From: a virus
Strand: one strand, 5' to 3'
DNA: 37,591 nucleotides
IMG/VR virus record: IMGVR_UViG_3300010885_035971
Span: 1-37,591 of that record
Of this stretch, positions 18,473 through 25,630 are shown in pieces. Below the pieces are notes generated by a model. The model did not search any database, was not told the origin of the DNA, and saw only the letters and a program-made list of their open reading frames with translations. The position numbers and the translations under genes are program-made. Numbering within the stretch: position 1 is the first letter of the stretch; each line of letters opens with the position of its first letter.

Positions 18473-18702
18473 AGCGCACCTCCTTCTTCTTTAGCTTGGG
18501 GCTTGCGTACTCTGACCGTCCACTCATCAGGCCCATTGCCGAGCATCTGATGACGCACTGTTACGCCGTTACCTACTTTCATAATATTTGGTTGGCACTT
18601 ACATAGTAAGCTGAGTATGTGCTTTAGATCTGGGTCGGCTGTCGGCATAGAGTGAAGCTGCAGTAGCTTGAAATGCTTGTTTGTTATTCTTGTTATTCTC
18701 AT
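18469..18702 (-). CDS. Hypothetical protein, 77 aa
   Basis: Start taken at ATG 18702 (MRITRITNKHFKLLQ), which follows an AT-rich leader; a longer frame would overlap the next gene. The protein has a helical first half with CKCQ near residue 35, then a region GVTVRHQMLGNGPDEWTVRVRKPQ that looks like two beta strands, and an acidic end. No family recognised. Its stop overlaps the GTG of the 49-residue membrane protein. Confidence 0.6.
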   Translation of the reverse strand: MRITRITNKHFKLLQLHSMPTADPDLKHILSLLCKCQPNIMKVGNGVTVRHQMLGNGPDEWTVRVRKPQAKEEGGAL

Positions 18703-18733
18703 ATTGTAGTATTTTTTAGTATTAGCTGAGTGG

Positions 18734-18997
18734 TTACGATGATAGGCCCACACGTATGGAGTCGATAAACTGTCTAATCTCAAGGGAAACGCGTGCCGTA
18801 TTAGCTTTATCAGATTGACACGCGGCGAGTACCGAGTTGATGAATACTTGCACGATACGTTCAAGCGTGATTGAGGTGGTACGGATGGAGAGACTGTTGA
18901 CGTATGCGGTAACGACGAGCCCGTTCCTATTAGTTATTGCGTAGTCCATATCAATTACTGTATTGCCTGCATCAATTTGAATATTGTTTTTGTTCAT
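18734..18997 (-). CDS. Hypothetical protein, 87 aa
   Basis: Start taken at ATG 18997 (MNKNNIQIDAGNTVIDMDYA), just downstream of a GGTTT-type microsatellite (AAACC on the coding strand). Beta-rich first half (YAITNRNGLVVTAYVNSLSIRTTSITLERIV, split by turns), helical second half (FINSVLAACQSDKANTARVSLEIRQFIDSIR). No motif recognised. Thirty-one bases separate it from the next gene. Confidence 0.65.
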   Translation of the reverse strand: MNKNNIQIDAGNTVIDMDYAITNRNGLVVTAYVNSLSIRTTSITLERIVQVFINSVLAACQSDKANTARVSLEIRQFIDSIRVGLSS

Positions 18998-19008
18998 AGT
19001 TAAGTGTT

Positions 19009-19035
19009 TGGTTTGGTTTGGTTTGGTTGGTTGGG
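19009..19035 (-). repeat. GGTTT microsatellite in a gene leader
   Basis: GTTTGGTTTGGTTTGGTTTGG then GTTGG: about four TTTGG units, read as (CCAAA)n on the coding strand, ending about 10 nt before the ATG at 18997. It occupies the same place as the CAAAA repeats of the neighbouring genes. Confidence 0.7.
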
Positions 19036-19046
19036 GGAGAATGAAA

Positions 19047-19643
19047 TCAGAACGATCTGAACTTGTCAAGGTGAATTAGTGCGCGGCCTAATAGAGTATT
19101 GGTTGGCCCATACTTATCAAATAACATAAGGAGCGCACTTTGATTTTCCTCTGGCAGCTTATGGATAGTTGCCACTAATGCCAATACAGGATCACTGATA
19201 CCGGATTCAGGTATAGGCTCTTCCGTTGAAGTAATGGTTGACATAAAGATGAACGGAAAACAGCCTAGCATTAGTATCTGCTTTGACCTGTCTTTACTAA
19301 TAGAGTATAGTTCTTTTACTGAATAACGATACAAGAGTGTAGGATGGTGTGGGGCTAGCCCTATGTCTCCATAGTCATAGAGAAGATGTGTGCCGAACAT
19401 CCCACCTGTAAGTTCAGAGTACGTACAGAATGAGTTGCTCACCATACTAGTAACGTAATGTATATGGTACCCTTTGACAACATAAGCAAAGTTCATTGTA
19501 CTCTCTACTACGATACGAGTAAGCAGTACCTCTGAAGTATTCCCATCCTTCATGTGCTGCACCCACTGTAGTAGCTCTTCTCTAGTCTGGCCCGAATCTT
19601 TCTTTGGGTAGAGCTTAGCAAATTCTTTCTTAGTCTTAATCAT
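19047..19643 (-). CDS. Hypothetical protein, 198 aa
   Basis: A 198-residue protein with a basic N-terminus (MIKTKKEFAKLYPKKDSGQ), a central hydrophobic/aromatic region (ILMLGCFPFIFMSTI near 120-135), and a helical C-terminus (LALVATIHKLPEENQSALLMLFDKYG). No known domain. Start ATG 19643 follows an A-rich leader (AAAAACAAAAACAATACAATT) and a box element. Second gene downstream of the ATPase/VWA group; possibly co-expressed with it. Confidence 0.7.
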   Translation of the reverse strand: MIKTKKEFAKLYPKKDSGQTREELLQWVQHMKDGNTSEVLLTRIVVESTMNFAYVVKGYHIHYVTSMVSNSFCTYSELTGGMFGTHLLYDYGDIGLAPHHPTLLYRYSVKELYSISKDRSKQILMLGCFPFIFMSTITSTEEPIPESGISDPVLALVATIHKLPEENQSALLMLFDKYGPTNTLLGRALIHLDKFRSF

Positions 19644-19705
19644 AATTGTATTGTTTTTGTTTTTAGTTTGGCTTCAGCTACGCGGTAAGCTACGCGGTTT
19701 ACATC
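19644..19705 (-). promoter_or_regulatory. Leader cassette with GCGGTAAGCTACGC box
   Basis: Between the VWA gene and the 198-residue gene: an A-rich leader on the coding strand, and at 19671-19695 a box of the type GCTTCA-N-GCGGTAAGCTACGC. Here AGCTACGCGGT is itself repeated in tandem (from 19676 and 19688). The inverted-repeat part of the other cassettes is absent. Confidence 0.5.
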
Positions 19706-21076
19706 TCACATCTCTGTGATTTCGAGCGCCTCACCGATGGGGAACTCCTTAGCTGGTCGCTCAGTCGTGAGCCACAGCAGGGGATAGTCTACTGGCTTGA
19801 GCTCAGGCAAGTCATCAGACCAGCCATCTGTAAGGTAGACCATCACATCAACCTCATCGACATTCTTGGCAACCCAATCGAATGCCGGATGGAATGCTGT
19901 ACCGCCCCCGCCCTTGAGCTTGGTTGGCACAGCGTCGCTGCGCTCAAGTGTGACGGCATCGCATACGGTATGGCTTACGCTGAGTAGGTGCAGGCGTTCC
20001 GGATTAAGTTCATCCAGCACACTCTGCGCTTCAGATAGGAAGCGGTCGTAGGTTGACTGACCGATAGAGCCGGAGGTATCAATCACTAGCACGATGTCAC
20101 CAGCCCGTTTGCTACGGCGGCCAGCAGCCACAGTCCCGACGGATAGGAAGACAGGTGCATTGAACAACCCTTCCCATCCGGAACGGGACTTCTGTGTAAG
20201 CCATTGGCGTAGCAGGTCAGGCCAGTTCATCTTGCTTGCATCGGCACGCTGGGTGCCAACACGCTGGCCAGTCATTCCGGATTCGGCTTGCTTCCTGCGG
20301 TCGATGTCATCCGCTACAAGTATGCGGTCATTGGCCTCCTCAATCTGGTCGATGGCCTCTTGTTGCGTCTCACCCTCTTCCGCTTCAGGCTCAAGGGTAT
20401 CCGGCGCACCTGTTCCTACGAAGTCAGATAAGTCATCAGGGCCTAACTCATCGCCGTCCTTCGACTTACCGCTGTCGCTGTCGTCGCCGCTGTCGTCGCC
20501 GCTGTCGCTGTCGCCGCTGTCGCTGTCGCCGCTGTCGTCACCGCTGTCATCACCATCCTCAGGCTGCGGCTGCGGCTGCGGTTCAGGCTGTGGCTGTGGC
20601 TGTGGCTGCGGCTTACTGAGTATGCGGTAGAGTTGCTCTGCGCTGTTGTCACCGCTCAAGGGCTCGTCCAGCAGCACCCCGTCAATGAAGGGGAACACCT
20701 CCTTCTTCAGCTCACGATTCCGCATCGCGATCATCGCGTTGATCACGTAGTCGGCAGCGACGTTTGCCCGCTTGTGGTCGGGCAGTTTAGCCAACCGCCA
20801 GCCGTGCCCCAATAGGGCATGCAGTGCCTCATGCACCAGCAAGAATGCAATCAGGCCAGAGGCGTTAGGCTGGCGGCACAGCTTGGCAATGCCTAACTTA
20901 TTGAGCAGTAGGCGGCGACCGTCGGTTGCCCCGTAGGGCACAGTATCAGACCACTGCCATTCCATTGACATCAGCTTACTATAGGCAAGGAACCAGTAGC
21001 GGCTCACGGTTCGCATGGCGGCGGACAGCGGGTGGTCGGTGTCGAACGAGGTGGGGTCAATCGTGTTGGCTTTCAT
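19706..21076 (-). CDS. Metallopeptidase-like plus VWA domain protein (DUF2201 type)
   Basis: 456 residues in two domains. The N-terminal domain has VHEALHALLGHGWR (His82, Glu83, His86, candidate third ligand His91), the zincin-like motif of DUF2201. Then comes a Gln-Pro and Asp-Ser-Gly low-complexity linker (~154-215). The C-terminal VWA has a MIDAS: DTSGS from Asp333, a Thr in GGGGTAFHP, and YLTDGWSD. Proteins of this type pair with MoxR AAA+ ATPases, which remodel targets through the VWA subunit. Here the ATPase and a DUF3150-like gene lie just upstream on the same strand. Confidence 0.85.
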   Translation of the reverse strand: MKANTIDPTSFDTDHPLSAAMRTVSRYWFLAYSKLMSMEWQWSDTVPYGATDGRRLLLNKLGIAKLCRQPNASGLIAFLLVHEALHALLGHGWRLAKLPDHKRANVAADYVINAMIAMRNRELKKEVFPFIDGVLLDEPLSGDNSAEQLYRILSKPQPQPQPQPEPQPQPQPEDGDDSGDDSGDSDSGDSDSGDDSGDDSDSGKSKDGDELGPDDLSDFVGTGAPDTLEPEAEEGETQQEAIDQIEEANDRILVADDIDRRKQAESGMTGQRVGTQRADASKMNWPDLLRQWLTQKSRSGWEGLFNAPVFLSVGTVAAGRRSKRAGDIVLVIDTSGSIGQSTYDRFLSEAQSVLDELNPERLHLLSVSHTVCDAVTLERSDAVPTKLKGGGGTAFHPAFDWVAKNVDEVDVMVYLTDGWSDDLPELKPVDYPLLWLTTERPAKEFPIGEALEITEM

Positions 21077-21140
21077 ATTGTATTGTACTTGTTTTGTTTT
21101 GTTTTATGGAGGGTCGGGGCAACCGGCTACCGGATACAGG
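21077..21140 (-). promoter_or_regulatory. Leader with TTTTG repeats and a CCGG heptad pair
   Basis: Next to the ATG are two to three GTTTT units (CAAAA on the coding strand). Further upstream CCGGCTA CCGGATA places CCGG at 21123 and 21130, 7 nt apart. The box and inverted repeat of the other cassettes are absent; the CCGG pair takes their place. Confidence 0.45.
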
Positions 21141-22037
21141 TTACAGACCTAACGCAGCGAGCGTGTCATCTGCTTTGGCAATTGCCTTATCTGCTTTCGC
21201 GGCGATGCTGTGCCGCTCATCCTTTGTTGGCGTGCCGTTCGGCATAGCGCTCACCTCGGCGACAGCGCAAACTAAAGCATCAATCTCTGGCAGGTCAAGG
21301 AAGTTGAGGTTCTTTAGACGCCGTGCCTCATCGCGAAGCTTATCGAATTGCGTAAGGTGCAAGCGGTCAGCATTGCGCATCGCATCGGTAAAGTCCTCTA
21401 TCACTTTCTTCATGTCGCGGACAGGCCCAGCATGAGCAGTGCGGAAGTCCTCTTCAATCTGGCGCTTGCTGTCCGCCCTTACCCGATTGGCCACCTCTTC
21501 AGATAGACCGGACAGGACAGACTCGTTCACCGCTACCGGCTGATTGATGACTGACAAGCGCATGGTGAAGCGGCTTGCCACTTCGCTCGCTGATGGGATA
21601 GAAACCTCACCGCCGAAACCAGCAAGCTTGCGGATAACTTGGGCCATTAAATCCGGATAGGTGCGCAGGATATCTTCCCGTATCATATCCATCTCGTGTT
21701 GCGCCTCATCGAATAGGTCTTGTACTTTGGCAACGTCCTTCACCCTCAGATAGAAGCCGCCCGTCTGGCACAGCATGCCGAGACGGCGGATAGCTACGCC
21801 CGTCCGTTGCTGCAGGCTGATTGCCTTGCCAACCGCCGTACCTTTGCTGGCAAGTACGGTATTATATAATCGGGCGGCATCCTTTGTTGAGCCCGCTTGA
21901 TTGACGGCGCGAGCCGTGGCAGAACGGTTTAGCGCAGTGGTAGCTGGCGCAGTGGTGGCGAAGTGGCACAGGACAAGGGACTGTGCGACTTTGAGGTTCA
22001 GTGTGTTAGCAGCGTTGGTGGTATTGGTAGTGTTCAT
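21141..22037 (-). CDS. DUF3150-like protein
   Basis: 298 residues, nearly all helical after a low-complexity Asn/Thr start (MNTTNTTNAANTLN). Length, helical character and position between a MoxR-type ATPase and a VWA protein fit the phage DUF3150 family, which is often found next to such ATPases. Assignment rests on context and general resemblance, not on a diagnostic motif. Likely a structural or adaptor partner of the ATPase-VWA pair. It has its own leader cassette, so it may be transcribed or tuned separately. Confidence 0.65.
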   Translation of the reverse strand: MNTTNTTNAANTLNLKVAQSLVLCHFATTAPATTALNRSATARAVNQAGSTKDAARLYNTVLASKGTAVGKAISLQQRTGVAIRRLGMLCQTGGFYLRVKDVAKVQDLFDEAQHEMDMIREDILRTYPDLMAQVIRKLAGFGGEVSIPSASEVASRFTMRLSVINQPVAVNESVLSGLSEEVANRVRADSKRQIEEDFRTAHAGPVRDMKKVIEDFTDAMRNADRLHLTQFDKLRDEARRLKNLNFLDLPEIDALVCAVAEVSAMPNGTPTKDERHSIAAKADKAIAKADDTLAALGL

Positions 22038-22140
22038 AATATCTGTTTTGTTTTGTTTTGTTTTGTTTTGTTTTTATATTTACTCTGCTCCATCTCAGCG
22101 GAAAGCTACGCATCGGGGAAAGTCTAGACGGTCTTGACTT
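22038..22140 (-). promoter_or_regulatory. Intergenic cassette: CAAAA repeat, box, inverted repeat
   Basis: On the + strand, from ATG outward: (GTTTT)n at 22045-22074, box CTCCATCTCAGCGG/AAAGCTACGC at 22087-22111, and an inverted repeat AAGTCTAGA-CGG-TCTTGACTT at 22119-22140 with one mismatch, ending exactly at the stop codon of the ATPase gene. The same order recurs at 23574, 24087, 24648 and 25631. Confidence 0.65.
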
Positions 22141-23232
22141 CTAGCCTAGGATTAAAGCATGCGACTTAGGATGTTCGTCAAGTGGTATGCCGCGCCGGAC
22201 AGCGGAGCGTGTACCGAACTCCCGAATGTCGCCGCGACATTTCAGGAGTAGTGTCACCAGCCAGTCGAAGCCACCACTGTGCACGCCGATGGCAACATCC
22301 TTCACGCCCCTCGTCGCACCGTTAAGGCAGGCACTGACAAGGGCAAACTGCGAGGCCGGATCAGCCGGTATAACAAAGCCATCCGGATCTGATTTGAGGC
22401 TCGCGATATCTGGCAGCATGTCAACGTGCTGAAGGAAACCAAAGTATGCGCTGGCGGCAGCGTCACCGATGCTGCCTTTGACAGCTTTGCGGTAGATGTC
22501 CTTCGCCGCTTTACGCAGTGGCTCAAGCAGCGCGACCGCTTCCCACGTTCTAGGGCACGGATGCGGGCTGCCGTCGTACGGCATGACGATCGGCGGGTTG
22601 AAGTGGTCGAGCCCGTCGCCGCCCGTCGTGCCGAAGCGGAGAAAGGCAGGCACATGGCTCCCGCTACTAGCAAGGGCTGGCATACTATCGTACCAGTCCA
22701 ACCAATCCCCAACGTCCGCCTCAAGCGTTACCTTGATACAGCGCTCAGTGAATGGTGCATCCTCCACAGCGGAGCGGGTACCGTCTTGCCTGCGGTTTGT
22801 GGCGCAGACCACGAACACGTTTGAGCCTAAGGTGTGCGAGCCCACCTTCCGCTTTCCGGAAGCCGGATAAAGGCTGCGGAGCAATGCCCGAACTTGTGGG
22901 TCGTAGTCGTTGACCTCATCCAGAAACAGGAGGACGGGCTCGTCACCGACACGGTCGAACGTCGGCCAGATTTCCGGTGAGGTGAACCAGCCGTCCCTTG
23001 TCTTGCTGTCAGGAACCAGATAGCCAATGGTTTCCTGCGGCCCTTGGCCGTTGAGGTTAACATCCCATACCTTGCGCCCCATCGCAGGGCCAAGGACATT
23101 GCAGACCATGCTGGTCTTGCCAGCACCGCCCGACCCGACGATCATCAGGAAGCGGTTGGCGAGGAGCGCTGCCTCAGCAAGGGGCAGGAGTTCGGATGGG
23201 CGGATTGGATTGATTGCATTTGTCGATTTCAT
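22141..23232 (-). CDS. MoxR-type AAA+ ATPase
   Basis: 363 residues. Walker A GSGGAGKT at 33-40 (Lys39), Walker B LLFLDEVND (Asp105-Glu106), sensor 1 VVCATNRR (Asn146) and an arginine-finger candidate FTERC (Arg164). The NGQGPQETIGY loop after Walker A and the overall layout match MoxR/CobS-like ATPases, which assemble as rings and act with VWA proteins as chaperones or metal-insertion machines. It heads the ATPase, DUF3150-like, VWA series. In a phage the target is unknown. Confidence 0.85.
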   Translation of the reverse strand: MKSTNAINPIRPSELLPLAEAALLANRFLMIVGSGGAGKTSMVCNVLGPAMGRKVWDVNLNGQGPQETIGYLVPDSKTRDGWFTSPEIWPTFDRVGDEPVLLFLDEVNDYDPQVRALLRSLYPASGKRKVGSHTLGSNVFVVCATNRRQDGTRSAVEDAPFTERCIKVTLEADVGDWLDWYDSMPALASSGSHVPAFLRFGTTGGDGLDHFNPPIVMPYDGSPHPCPRTWEAVALLEPLRKAAKDIYRKAVKGSIGDAAASAYFGFLQHVDMLPDIASLKSDPDGFVIPADPASQFALVSACLNGATRGVKDVAIGVHSGGFDWLVTLLLKCRGDIREFGTRSAVRRGIPLDEHPKSHALILG

Positions 23233-23303
23233 TTCGTTCTTTTGTTTTTGTTTTGCGCTTCAACTAGGCGGTGAGCTGCGCCGGAGACAGGACTGTAATT
23301 CAG
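23233..23303 (-). promoter_or_regulatory. Intergenic cassette, type B box
   Basis: A short A-rich leader lies next to the ATPase start. Box GCGCTTCAACTAGGCGG/TGAGCTGCGCC at 23255-23281. A different hairpin, CTGTAA-TTCAG-TTACAG at 23293-23309, overlaps the stop codon of the next gene upstream and replaces the usual inverted repeat. Confidence 0.55.
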
Positions 23304-23573
23304 TTACAGGATAACGTCAATGATTTCATTCACTTTTATTTTTACAGGCTTTTTGCCAGTATACGCTAAGCGTTTTATGTCTGCCTTTAGTACTTCCACA
23401 ATAGTGTTCTCGACTTCATAGATAGCGCAGTAAATATAGCCGCTACCGTTCGGTGTTCCGGCATACACATTAGGCGTGCCGCCGATAGCTTTCAGCGCAG
23501 CAAGCCGGACTTGCAAGTCAACCAATTGCTTGGCGTTAGATTCAAAGTTAAGGTTAAGGGATACAGGGTACAT
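23304..23573 (-). CDS. Hypothetical protein, 89 aa
   Basis: Start taken at ATG 23573 (MYPVSLNLNFESNAK); the in-frame extension upstream is translated CAAAA repeat (NKTKN). Mixed alpha/beta: an N-terminal strand, a helix (LVDLQVRLAALKAIG), a strand pair ending YIYCAIYEVENTIVEVLK, and a C-terminal strand (KPVKIKVNEIIDVIL). No family recognised. Single gene flanked by cassettes on both sides. Confidence 0.6.
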   Translation of the reverse strand: MYPVSLNLNFESNAKQLVDLQVRLAALKAIGGTPNVYAGTPNGSGYIYCAIYEVENTIVEVLKADIKRLAYTGKKPVKIKVNEIIDVIL

Positions 23574-23657
23574 GTTTTTAGTTTTGTTTTGTGTTTTGTG
23601 CTCCATCTCGGCGGAAAGCTACGCCTTTGAAAAGTCTAGACCGTCTTGACTTTCTGC
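23574..23657 (-). promoter_or_regulatory. Intergenic cassette: CAAAA leader, box, inverted repeat
   Basis: A-rich leader at 23577-23597, box GCTCCATCTCGGCGG/AAAGCTACGC at 23600-23624, and inverted repeat AAAGTCTAGA-CCG-TCTTGACTTT at 23631-23653 (one mismatch), 4 bp before the stop of the beta-helix gene. Confidence 0.65.
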
Positions 23658-24086
23658 TTAGATTACAGAATTTCCGGAGATCCAAGAATTTCCGGAGATC
23701 AAAGAATCGCCGGAGATTACAGAATTTCCGGAGATCCAAGAATTTCCGGAGATGAAAGAATCGCCGGAGATTACAGCATCTCCGTAGATTGCAGAATTTC
23801 CGCAGACTACAGTATGGCCGGAGATTACAGCATTGCCGTAGGCGACAGAATTTCCAGAGATCCAAGAATTGCCGGAGATTACAGCATCTCCGTAGATCCA
23901 AGAATTTCCGGAGGCTGCAGCCTCGTCGGCGATCCAAGCATTGCCATCGTGGGCTAGGTTGGCTTCCGATTCTACCCAACCGCCTAACTCTCCGGCGCTC
24001 ACGTTCCCGAAGGCCCTTAGGGCTTCGATCCTGTAAAGCGTCACCCCGTCTTTTTCTTTCGATTTGTTTGTCAATTTATATTTCAT
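23658..24086 (-). CDS. Beta-helix repeat protein (ISGNSWISGNSV repeats)
   Basis: 142 residues. The N-terminal ~45 (MKYKLTNKSKEKDGVTLYRI...AGELGGWVESEANL) is the conserved cap of a widespread phage/prophage family. After it comes a six-residue periodic repeat, (I/V)-(S/Y)-G-(N/D)-(S/A)-(W/V), running to the stop. The hexad period with small residues suggests a left-handed beta-helix. DNA repeats are nearly identical, so copy number probably varies. The protein ends inside the repeat (GNSVI), so loss of a C-terminal cap is possible. Function unknown. Confidence 0.8.
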   Translation of the reverse strand: MKYKLTNKSKEKDGVTLYRIEALRAFGNVSAGELGGWVESEANLAHDGNAWIADEAAASGNSWIYGDAVISGNSWISGNSVAYGNAVISGHTVVCGNSAIYGDAVISGDSFISGNSWISGNSVISGDSLISGNSWISGNSVI

Positions 24087-24182
24087 GTGTCTTGTTCTGT
24101 TTTGTTTTTGCGCTTCAACTAGGCGGTGAGCTGCGCCTTTGAAAAGTTAAGACCGTCTTAACTTTTTGATTTGATGGTGCGC
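24087..24182 (-). promoter_or_regulatory. Intergenic cassette, type B box with compensated inverted repeat
   Basis: Leader with GTTTT units, box GCGCTTCAACTAGGCGG/TGAGCTGCGCC at 24110-24136, and inverted repeat AAAGTTAAGA-CCG-TCTTAACTTT at 24143-24165. Against the other copies both arms have changed (C to T and G to A), keeping the pairing. A second hairpin GTGCGCT-CA-AGCGCAC at 24177-24192 covers the stop codon of the next gene and could be its terminator. Confidence 0.65.
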
Positions 24183-24401
24183 TCAAGCGCACACTGGGCC
24201 CGATTTCATAGCATAAAAGGTGCCAGCGTAGAAGTATCGCTTGGCATGGATGTAATAACTATCCATGCCGCGCACCTTGCGCACTGTGTAACACGGTCTT
24301 TCATACTCACCGTAGGCGAGATAATACGTGGCAGCATTCAGGATAGTTTTGGCGGCATGCGCTTCGGCATGGGTGGAATAAGTCTTATACGTGGTGGTCA
24401 T
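24183..24401 (-). CDS. Hypothetical Tyr-rich protein, 72 aa
   Basis: Begins MTTTYKTYSTHAEAHAAKTIL, rich in Tyr and Ala, basic. One helix (HAEAHAAKTILNAATYYLAYG) is followed by probable strands (ERPCYTVRKVRG; YIHAKRYFYAGTF). No motif recognised. Flanked by cassettes and read in the same direction as its neighbours. Confidence 0.55.
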   Translation of the reverse strand: MTTTYKTYSTHAEAHAAKTILNAATYYLAYGEYERPCYTVRKVRGMDSYYIHAKRYFYAGTFYAMKSGPVCA

Positions 24402-24456
24402 GGTGTTTTATTGTTTTTGTTTTTGTCTTTTGAAAAGTCAAGACCGTCTTGACTTT
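24402..24456 (-). promoter_or_regulatory. Short cassette: A-rich leader plus inverted repeat, no box
   Basis: Leader of GTTTTT units, then a perfect 10-bp inverted repeat AAAGTCAAGA-CCG-TCTTGACTTT at 24434-24456 that touches the stop codon (24456-24458) of the next gene. The box element is missing here. Confidence 0.6.
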
Positions 24457-24647
24457 CAGAGCCGAGCCCCTTTCGCCAATGGTGGCAAGTCGAAGGCTAA
24501 GGTGGAGATGCGGGTTGGTAGCCATAGGCAAAGCGTACGGCCTAGGACGTTAGGCATCGGCTTGCGCAGGTCTTGCAATGCAGCGGGGTTCTTGATGGCT
24601 AGGTACTGAACCGCAGCGGTGATTTGAATAGTGGACTCTTGTTTCAT
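24456..24647 (-). CDS. Hypothetical protein, 63 aa
   Basis: MKQESTIQITAAVQYLAIKN, then a Pro/Leu-rich second half (GRTLCLWLPTRISTLAFDLPP). No recognised domain. Support comes from a full cassette upstream, an ATG after the CAAAA leader and the inverted repeat at its stop. The composition of the C-terminal half is odd, so a frameshifted remnant cannot be excluded. Confidence 0.5.
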   Translation of the reverse strand: MKQESTIQITAAVQYLAIKNPAALQDLRKPMPNVLGRTLCLWLPTRISTLAFDLPPLAKGARL

Positions 24648-24751
24648 GTGTCTTGTTCTGTTTTGTTTTGTTTTGTTTTGTTTTGGTGCTCCATCTCAGC
24701 GGTAAGCTACGCATCAGGGAAAGTTAAGACCGTCTTGACTTTCTGGTTTTA
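24648..24751 (-). promoter_or_regulatory. Intergenic cassette with (GTTTT)5
   Basis: (GTTTT)5 at 24660-24684, box GCTCCATCTCAGCGG/TAAGCTACGC at 24688-24712, and inverted repeat AAAGTTAAGA-CCG-TCTTGACTTT at 24720-24742 (one T-G apposition), followed by CTGGTTT and the stop of the Gp88-like gene. Confidence 0.7.
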
Positions 24752-25630
24752 TCAATGGACGCCGGTTGCGACGGTGACTCCGGCCATGCGGAATGAGCCA
24801 CAGGCATGCGACCCATCGGCTAGGCAATCGCCACACTTTCCGGGGCATACAAAGACCCGCTCGCCTGCCGATTCCCGAACGTTCTTTGCATAGGCAGCAT
24901 GGCCAGCATTACGCTTGCTTTGATACGCTTTGCTTGTCATGTGGTGCCCTGCTACGGGCACGGCGATGAACTCCCCCCTTGTGATGGGTAGGGTGAGCAT
25001 GATTCCCTTGAGCATTTCGTCATGCCTGCTGCCGGATGAAAGGTTAAGGGCGTAGTTTGTTGGCCACACGTAGCCCGACAGCTTGAGTTGGATAAATTCA
25101 AGCCAGCTTTTTGAGTAGCCATAAAGTTGAAGGTCTGGCCGCTCATGGCAAAGACCCATCCAAAACTTAAGGCATTCTACGCTGTGGAAATCACCGTCCA
25201 CATAGAGACGGACGGCGACGCCGTTAGGTAGGGCGAGGAAAGCCTTGCGGATCAAGGCCCGCCCCTCACCGCTTCGGAGTAGCATGGAGTTGGATACTTG
25301 TCTCCCCCATGCGTTAGGTTGACGCCAAGCGGTTTTACTATAGCACCACTTTCCGCATTCACCGTAGCCAGCACAATCTAAGATTGCCATGCTGCTGAAG
25401 CAATAGAACGGAAGCTTGCCATTGCCTCTCGTGAATATGGAAAAGGCAGCGTAAGGCTTGCTGACGACGTCTAGAAGCTTGCCAATGACGTCCTGCCATG
25501 AGCCATTCGACACGGCCCGAGATGGGTTATCCGCTAGGAAGCGGAGCGAACTATTGGTCGCCCCGTTGATTAGGTCTGAGGCAATGCTGAGCCCCAAGGC
25601 GTGGGGCATTTTAGGCGTGTAGTTTTTCAT
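24752..25630 (-). CDS. Gp88-like cysteine-rich phage protein
   Basis: 292 residues from ATG 25630 (MKNYTPKMPHALG); upstream in-frame sequence is translated CAAAA repeat. A first Cys cluster, CAGYGECGKWCYSK, is followed by RLYVDGDFHSVECLKFWMG and RPDLQLYGYSKSW, and a second cluster CPGKCGDCLADGSHAC near the C-terminus. This order (Cys cluster, DGDF/SGDF, YxYSKSW, C-terminal Cys cluster) matches the phage 'gene product 88' family. The cysteines probably bind metal or an Fe-S cluster. Biochemical role not established. Confidence 0.7.
   Translation of the reverse strand: MKNYTPKMPHALGLSIASDLINGATNSSLRFLADNPSRAVSNGSWQDVIGKLLDVVSKPYAAFSIFTRGNGKLPFYCFSSMAILDCAGYGECGKWCYSKTAWRQPNAWGRQVSNSMLLRSGEGRALIRKAFLALPNGVAVRLYVDGDFHSVECLKFWMGLCHERPDLQLYGYSKSWLEFIQLKLSGYVWPTNYALNLSSGSRHDEMLKGIMLTLPITRGEFIAVPVAGHHMTSKAYQSKRNAGHAAYAKNVRESAGERVFVCPGKCGDCLADGSHACGSFRMAGVTVATGVH

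Noticed and set aside
20094-20630. Plus-strand ORFs opposite the VWA gene
   Set aside because: Low-complexity Ser/Leu/Pro and Arg/Cys translations arise from the Asp-Ser-Gly linker of the real minus-strand gene.
23658-24086. Second CRISPR-like repeat tract
   Set aside because: Repeats are 12-36 bp in-frame units of a beta-helix protein with no unique spacers.
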